From Ostrinia nubilalis (lineage: Eukaryota > Arthropoda > Insecta > Lepidoptera > Crambidae): DNA of 64,000 bases. Each line of letters starts with the position of its first letter. Within the stretch, counting starts at the first letter, position 1. Positions 58,658 to 64,000 of this stretch are shown piece by piece. Location: contig NC_087105.1 in NCBI RefSeq assembly GCF_963855985.1, forward strand, positions 4,652,501 to 4,716,500, given 5' to 3'. Below the pieces are notes generated by a model, which was not told the DNA's origin, did no database searches, and saw nothing but the letters and a program-made list of their open reading frames with translations. A program made the translations under genes and the position numbers.

Positions 58658-58802
58658 TATTAAAACAACGTGATAACGGTTTGACTTGGAATGAATTGAC
58701 CACAGACCAAGTTGAGTTTTATTTTCAATAACCCTAACTTATAACATAGTCACTAGGTGGCGCCAGCTGTACATTTGATATTATTTTTATATTAAACTAA
58801 CA
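58658..58802 (-). repeat. copia 3' LTR (145 bp)
   Basis: Identical over 145 bp to 62859-63003 (offset 4201). On the sense strand it starts TGTTAGTTTAATATAAAAA and ends GTTGTTTTAATA, so it lacks the canonical terminal CA. A TATA-like TATAAAAATAA lies at 58781-58791 and AATAAA at 58718-58723. Confidence 0.97.
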
Positions 58803-58810
58803 CCCCCACT
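58803..58810 (-). other. copia polypurine tract
   Basis: Sense strand AGTGGGGG directly upstream of the 3' LTR. It is the expected primer site for plus-strand DNA synthesis. Confidence 0.85.
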
Positions 58811-58824
58811 ATATAAAAATAACA

Positions 58825-61800
58825 CTAGAATCTATTTTTAGTTAAACCAATAGCATTTACAAAAGCTTGATGCTTAACTGAAGGTAAGCTTTTGGTAAGC
58901 AAATCAGCTGGCATATCAGCCGTACATAGGTACTGAACATTTACCAATTTTTGAGCAATTATTTCTTTACAAAAATGATATCTTATATCTATGTGCTTTG
59001 ATTTATTATGGAAAACAGGATTCAATAATAATTTCTGTGCACTTTGGTTATCATTGTACAGAACAATAGTGTATAAATTATCAGTAATTTCACATTGCAA
59101 GTTTTGTAAGTAAATAGCTTCTTTACAACATTCTGATATTCCTATATACTCTGCCTCTGTACTAGAGAGTGCAACAACCTTTTGTTTTCTGCTTTCCCAA
59201 GATATTGCAGCTCCTGACAATTCAAAAATGTAACCTGTATAAGACCTTCTGCTAATTATGTCACTACCCCAATCTGCATCAACATAACCAACTATTTCAG
59301 AGTTCAGTTTTGAATCATATTTTAAAGCATAATGTTTTGTCTTCTTTAAATATCTCAAAATTCTTTTCGCATGATTCCAATGTTCCCTGGTATAACATTT
59401 ATTAAATTGGCTCATGTAACTAACTGAATATGATATATCAGGCCGACTTATAACTGACAAAAACATCAAACTACCTATCAGCTGTTGATATGGTATGCTG
59501 GTATCACACTTTTCATTTACATTGAGATTCAATTTACATTCCATTGGTGTATTTGATGTGTGACTATCTAACATATTGAATTTACTTAACAATTGATCGA
59601 TATAATTCTCCTGATCTAATGTTACAGAATTTTCATTACACACAACTCGCATACCCAAACATTGTTTTATAGTACCCAGGTCTTTAATTTTGAAATTGTT
59701 CGCTAAAACCTTTTTCAAGTAATTTACCTCATTGCAATTATTAGAAAAAATGAAAAAATCATCGACATATAAAGCAATTACAGTTATAGATTTGTTGTTT
59801 CTTTTTATAAACACACAGGGTTCATGTTTAGACTTTACATAACCAATATTGCTCAAACAGTCATCAACCTTTTTATACCACATTCTTGAAGACTGCTTTA
59901 ACCCATATATGGCCTTTTTTAATTTTAAGACTTTACCATCATTTAAGTTACCAAAACAATCTGGTTTTTGCATAAAAATTTCTTCTTCAAGATGTCCATT
60001 TAAAAAGGCTGTTTTTACATCTAAATGTGTGGTTTTGAAACCCAATTTTACAGTCAATGCAAATAATAATCTTAAGGTTGAGTACCTGACCACTGGAGAG
60101 AATGTTTCAGTATAGTCCACTCCGTGTCTCTGTGTAAAACCCTTCGCAACTAAACGCGCACGATATAATACTTTACCATTCACATCACTTTTTTTCTTTA
60201 AGACCCATTTACACTGCACTACACAACCACTGGGTGGCGCATCGACAAGCTCCCAAGCTTGATTCTCTTGGAAGCACTGAAGTTCATCCTCGATAGCTCG
60301 TTCCCAAAACTCTTTTTCAGGTCCTGTTAGTGCCTCCTGCAGTGTTAAATCTCCGGCTTCCTGAAAATTGTCACTTTGGAGACTACTGAAACCATATCTG
60401 TCTGGTTGTCTTCGTGTTCTGGTTTCTCTTGTGTTTACCACAGGTTCCTCTACAGTCTCTTCCACATCTTCATACTCGCTGGGTGTATACTCTGAATTTG
60501 AATCATTTGTAGAATCTTCATGAGATATCAGAGTATCGGACAGTTTTTCTTTTGTATCCCCCACTGAAGATGTCTGGTCTGGATCTACCAAAGTTTCATT
60601 CATGTTTTCTTTCTCGGTTACTGCTATGGTAGTGTTTTCTTTTTCAACAATGATTACATCTCGGCTGACAGTAATCACTTTCTTTACAGGATCATACACT
60701 CTATAGCCTTTACTCTCATTAGCATAGCCAACTAGTATACATTCTTGGGCTTTCCTATCCCATTTGCGTCTCTTTTCTTTGGCTATGTGTACCATTACCT
60801 TGCTACCGAAGACTCTCAGATGACTTATATCCGGTTTGGTATTATGCCACAGTTCATAGGGAGTTTTTCCTTGTAATACTGACAAACTTGTGCGATTATG
60901 CAAATATACTGCTGTGTTTGTGGCTTCAGCCCAGAATGCTTTGCTTAACTGTGCATCAAAAAGCATGCACCTTGCTTTCTCGACAAGAGTTCTGTTCATT
61001 CTTTCGCATAGTCCATTCTGTTCTGGCGTATATGGGCAGGTGGTTTGATGAACTATACCCATTTTCTTTAAATAGTCACTAAACTCAGCATTGCAAAATT
61101 CTCTTCCATTGTCACTTCGCATAATCCTTATTTTGTTATTTGTCTGATTTTCTACTAATGCTTTATATTCTTTGAAACATTTTAAAGCATCACTTTTGTT
61201 TTTTAAAAAATATATAGCTGTCATTCTGCTATAATCATCCACGAACAATATGAAGTATCTGGAACCACCAATAGAGTTGCTCTCCATCGGACCACAGATA
61301 CTATCTGTGTGAATAATATTCAACACCTCTGTGCTTCTGTTGCCAACATGGGTAAAAGGTAATCGAGCTTGTTTACCCTCACAGCAAACGGTGCATGAAG
61401 ACTTTGTAATGTCAACTCTCTCTTTCAAAGTAAGTCCATCAACTGCACTTTGCATTTTATTCAGACATTCACTATTTACATGTCCCAATCTGCGATGCCA
61501 TAGTTCACCAGAAATAATTGCTGCTGCAGACATGTTTTCTTGAAGTTGTAACTTGTATACTCCATTTTCCAACAATGCGTATGCAACCAGTGTACCATTT
61601 TTATTGTATATTTCACAGGAATTCGTAGTAAATACAACATCGTTCCCTTTGAGAATTAATTGACTCACTGATAAGAGGTTTGTTGTCAATTTTGGTACAC
61701 AAAACACATCTTTTATGTCTACATCAAAACTGCAATCACCGGCTATGGTTGAAATCTTTATATCACCGGAACATACAATCGGCACTTTTGTTTTGTTGGC

Positions 61801-62742
61801 GACTACAATAGTCTGCCCTTGCTTTTCGTAAGAAATGTTCGTGAGCCATTGTTTATTTGGCGTCAGATGCACACTGGCCCCGGAATCAACATACCAGTCT
61901 TGGTTATTAAAATTTCCACTAAGAAAGACAGCACTGAATGCATTATTCGTTTGTTTACATTCATTTCCTTTGTTATACGACACTTCAGCTGTACATTGTG
62001 ATCGATAATGACCTATTTGTTTGCATCGATAACACCTAATTTCTTTCTTCGTCTTTGTTGACATTCTACTTTGGCCGCCATGATTGTTGTTGTTTTTTAC
62101 AACCATAGACTTTCTTGCCGACGAGTGTTGCCAACTTTTGTAACCACTGGCCAATGCACCATTCGATTTATCATTCGTTCCGTTTCCTGTTTCCATGTCA
62201 AGTAGCTTACTTTTAATGGCGTCTGTTGTTATCTGAATCCCAGAATGTTCAATGGCCATTATCATGGGGGCATATTTTTCTGGTAGCCCCGCAAGTAATA
62301 ACGAACCAATCCATTCGTCATTTAACTGGAATCCCGTACTAGATAACTTCTGTCCCGTTTCTATAATTTGCGTCACGTAGGCAATCATGGAACCACAATT
62401 TTCAAGCCGTATTGAAATTAAATTTCTTAGTAAGCTTATTCTTCTTGAAAAACCGGTATCGTCAAACAAAGCCCTCAGCTTCTCCCATAATTCCTTAGTA
62501 GTAGCAACGTTTCTTATGTGCACATACAATGAAGAGTCAATCGTGAGAATCAACTTGGCTTTTGTTTTTGCGTCATCCTCGGCAAACGTTCTTACATCTT
62601 CCTCTGGCTTGATGCATTTCATCATCCCTTCCAGGATTAAGAAGTTTTCCGCCGCAAATACCCATTCACTGTAGTTTTCTCTCCCTCTTAACTTCGGCAC
62701 GTTGACTATGTAATTTGCCGACATTGTTATCTTGCTGCACAA
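58825..62742 (-). CDS. copia Gag-Pol polyprotein, intact
   Basis: A single 1305-residue frame. Gag-like UBN2-type region at about 15-190, then a zinc knuckle CX2CX4HX4C (C237, C240, H245, C250). The aspartic protease motif is YVDSGAS (D286). The GAG-pre-integrase/zinc domain has H416, H421, C450 and C453. The integrase core shows D480, D544 and E580 with the DD35E spacing. An acidic linker of about 700-780 follows. The reverse transcriptase has LDVKTAFLNG (D908) and YVDDFF (D994, D995). RNase H has D1155, E1196 (within STEAEYI) and D1231. All expected catalytic residues are present with no stop or frameshift. Start chosen at the first Met; M7 is an alternative. No separate Gag frame is present, so Gag would need processing or a spliced mRNA, as known for Drosophila copia. 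Product acts in cytoplasmic virus-like particles. Confidence 0.98.
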   Translation of the reverse strand: MCSKITMSANYIVNVPKLRGRENYSEWVFAAENFLILEGMMKCIKPEEDVRTFAEDDAKTKAKLILTIDSSLYVHIRNVATTKELWEKLRALFDDTGFSRRISLLRNLISIRLENCGSMIAYVTQIIETGQKLSSTGFQLNDEWIGSLLLAGLPEKYAPMIMAIEHSGIQITTDAIKSKLLDMETGNGTNDKSNGALASGYKSWQHSSARKSMVVKNNNNHGGQSRMSTKTKKEIRCYRCKQIGHYRSQCTAEVSYNKGNECKQTNNAFSAVFLSGNFNNQDWYVDSGASVHLTPNKQWLTNISYEKQGQTIVVANKTKVPIVCSGDIKISTIAGDCSFDVDIKDVFCVPKLTTNLLSVSQLILKGNDVVFTTNSCEIYNKNGTLVAYALLENGVYKLQLQENMSAAAIISGELWHRRLGHVNSECLNKMQSAVDGLTLKERVDITKSSCTVCCEGKQARLPFTHVGNRSTEVLNIIHTDSICGPMESNSIGGSRYFILFVDDYSRMTAIYFLKNKSDALKCFKEYKALVENQTNNKIRIMRSDNGREFCNAEFSDYLKKMGIVHQTTCPYTPEQNGLCERMNRTLVEKARCMLFDAQLSKAFWAEATNTAVYLHNRTSLSVLQGKTPYELWHNTKPDISHLRVFGSKVMVHIAKEKRRKWDRKAQECILVGYANESKGYRVYDPVKKVITVSRDVIIVEKENTTIAVTEKENMNETLVDPDQTSSVGDTKEKLSDTLISHEDSTNDSNSEYTPSEYEDVEETVEEPVVNTRETRTRRQPDRYGFSSLQSDNFQEAGDLTLQEALTGPEKEFWERAIEDELQCFQENQAWELVDAPPSGCVVQCKWVLKKKSDVNGKVLYRARLVAKGFTQRHGVDYTETFSPVVRYSTLRLLFALTVKLGFKTTHLDVKTAFLNGHLEEEIFMQKPDCFGNLNDGKVLKLKKAIYGLKQSSRMWYKKVDDCLSNIGYVKSKHEPCVFIKRNNKSITVIALYVDDFFIFSNNCNEVNYLKKVLANNFKIKDLGTIKQCLGMRVVCNENSVTLDQENYIDQLLSKFNMLDSHTSNTPMECKLNLNVNEKCDTSIPYQQLIGSLMFLSVISRPDISYSVSYMSQFNKCYTREHWNHAKRILRYLKKTKHYALKYDSKLNSEIVGYVDADWGSDIISRRSYTGYIFELSGAAISWESRKQKVVALSSTEAEYIGISECCKEAIYLQNLQCEITDNLYTIVLYNDNQSAQKLLLNPVFHNKSKHIDIRYHFCKEIIAQKLVNVQYLCTADMPADLLTKSLPSVKHQAFVNAIGLTKNRF

Positions 62743-62844
62743 TCACAACGTATGATAACTTAGCTATCTAATTATCGTACTGCGAATAAAAATAACTTGT
62801 CTTGTAAACTTTCGCGAGATAATTTACTAAAATTATGGGTAATA

Positions 62845-62858
62845 CTGGGCCCATAACC
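62845..62858 (-). other. copia primer-binding site (initiator tRNA-Met half)
   Basis: Directly next to the 5' LTR. Plus strand CTGGGCCCATAACC equals the anticodon stem-loop of initiator tRNA-Met, so the sense strand GGTTATGGGCCCAG would pair with it. Drosophila copia is known to prime from an internal fragment of this tRNA (cut in the anticodon loop), not from its 3' end. The match here indicates the same mechanism. Confidence 0.9.
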
Positions 62859-63003
62859 TATTAAAACAACGTGATAACGGTTTGACTTGGAATGAATTGA
62901 CCACAGACCAAGTTGAGTTTTATTTTCAATAACCCTAACTTATAACATAGTCACTAGGTGGCGCCAGCTGTACATTTGATATTATTTTTATATTAAACTA
63001 ACA
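62859..63003 (-). repeat. copia 5' LTR (145 bp)
   Basis: Identical to the 3' LTR. A TATA-like motif at 62982-62992 lies only about 12 nt from the LTR start. AATAAA at 62919-62924 is the probable polyadenylation signal. Transcription would run leftwards. Confidence 0.97.
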
Positions 63004-63008
63004 AAGAT

Positions 63009-64000
63009 ACACAAACAATACTCACGGTGTAGTAACAAAATACGTTTACTTGTATCTAAATACGTATAAGGTATAGTGGTGGAATATTACTGTAAATTAA
63101 ACAGAAATATTATTTAGATTTATATTTTCAGGAACTATCTATAATAAAATAGACAGTTCTGTTATTCAAAATATGTATAACAGCCGATTCCTTGTAACGT
63201 TCATAACTCTATGTAGATACTAGTATAATAATTGCCCCCAGTGGGCTTACAACCCGCAGCCGTAAAATAATGTTGTTCTATAAGGTATCATCACTAGCTT
63301 ATTAGCCTATAAACGTTCAGCACCAAAATAACTTGCCCTTTAGTTCCAGCTAAAACAGTCCCTAGCCATGCATACAATAATAACTCCAATCAGATCGTGT
63401 GTCAAACAAAATTGACAATCCCAAACAGAAGGTCCTTATTATTAATCCACAAGCACTTCTGACGTCTCATACGAAAATCCCGCACAAAGATTGATAAAAT
63501 TACAGAAACACGACTCCTAACAAAGAAGTACAATGCCTAAATTCGTATTTTCCGTGCCTAGAAGCAATTCCGAAGCAACGCATATATCAAACATTCTCTG
63601 TATTTGCACAAGATTCGCTGACTCCCATGACGACTGAATAAATACAGATCTCGAGCTCGGCTTTTGATGTATCTCAACGATTCCAGAAAAAACTGGTAAA
63701 AAAGATTTGCTTATTGAGGCACACTTGGCGAAATCTTTCGTAAATTACTGTTCTATTCTTGAAAAAGGCTTCGCTGATCTATGCGATTCTACTAAAGAAC
63801 TTAAACACCCGTATACTCGTACTATTGAAACAAGGAAAGATTTTTTTAAATTAGTTTCTGCTAAGATATAATCCCTCAAATTATCCTTGTACTTACTTAA
63901 TTAAACTCAAGGTTAATTTTGTCACATTAAGACCAACCACAGTCTTTCTGGAGCCGAATGCTCTTGAGCGTCTCAGAATAGGAGCCTAAAACAGTTTCCT
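63009..64000. other. no feature recognised
   Basis: AT-rich sequence after the copia element with no coding frame, palindrome or known repeat that I could support. Confidence 0.45.

Larger units (their letters stand above)
58653..63008 (-). mobile_element. complete Ty1/copia LTR retrotransposon
   Basis: The element spans 58658-63003 (4346 bp), flanked by the 5-bp duplication AAGAT at 58653-58657 and 63004-63008. In sense order (minus strand) it has the 5' LTR, primer-binding site, a short leader, one Gag-Pol frame, a polypurine tract and the 3' LTR. The LTRs begin TGTTAG and are identical. Gene order protease-integrase-RT-RNase H identifies the copia (Pseudoviridae) lineage. Identical LTRs and an intact frame indicate a very recent insertion. 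Confidence 0.98.

Noticed and set aside
59849..62674. Plus-strand frames opposite copia
   Set aside because: They are antisense shadows of the Gag-Pol coding sequence.
1..64000. A novel multi-gene system such as a defence or biosynthetic cluster
   Set aside because: Apart from the copia polyprotein there is no substantial coding sequence in the window, so no such cluster can be supported.

Overview
This is eukaryotic, AT-rich, repeat-dense DNA, most likely from a moth or butterfly. The grounds are 5'-truncated RTE-type LINE tails ending in (ATG)n, a tRNA-derived SINE, many short palindromic MITEs and the 'GCGACTTCG..' LINE-like 3' ends that are common in lepidopteran genomes. No complete host gene is visible. 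The window reads as intergenic or long-intron DNA, with two possible first exons of host genes (24.94-25.09 kb on +, 52.31-52.50 kb on -) and one possible core promoter (53.1 kb on +).

The only long intact coding sequence is a complete Ty1/copia retrotransposon at 58,658-63,003 on the minus strand. It has identical 145-bp LTRs, a 5-bp target duplication (AAGAT), a primer-binding site matching the anticodon region of initiator tRNA-Met, a polypurine tract, and one uninterrupted 1305-codon Gag-Pol frame carrying the catalytic residues of protease, integrase, reverse transcriptase and RNase H. It looks like a very recent, possibly active insertion.

Region by region. 0-5 kb: a 110-bp insert with a 14-bp target duplication, two RTE tails and a truncated MITE. 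5.3-7.8 kb: two tandem arrays (177 and about 124 bp), the first broken by a hAT MITE. 10.4-11.0 kb: a possible solo LTR. 12-18.3 kb: a MITE, a 1.76-kb hAT-like element and another TIR element. 18.9-21.7 kb: a perfect 26-bp hairpin and two TIR elements. 24.3-27.5 kb: candidate first exon, a diverged duplication and two MITEs. 28.5-32.7 kb: a MITE pair, a 1.5-kb TIR element with repeated TTTCATTGT motifs, and a foldback-like GC-rich repeat. 33-37.8 kb: MITEs, LINE-like ends and hAT elements, one of them carrying a nested RTE insert. 39-44 kb: the second copy of the 487-bp TIR element, a 1.46-kb foldback with about 550-bp arms, nested LINE-like ends and a perfect 246-bp tandem duplication. 44-58 kb: further MITEs, two more hAT MITEs with 8-bp duplications, a paired repeat with a shared spurious reading frame, the SINE, the candidate exon and promoter, and a 42-bp minisatellite whose palindromic cores co-vary. 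58.6-63 kb: copia. Thereafter nothing recognised.

Most calls rest on terminal repeats, target-site duplications and copies compared within this window. Family names are given only where the structure supports them.
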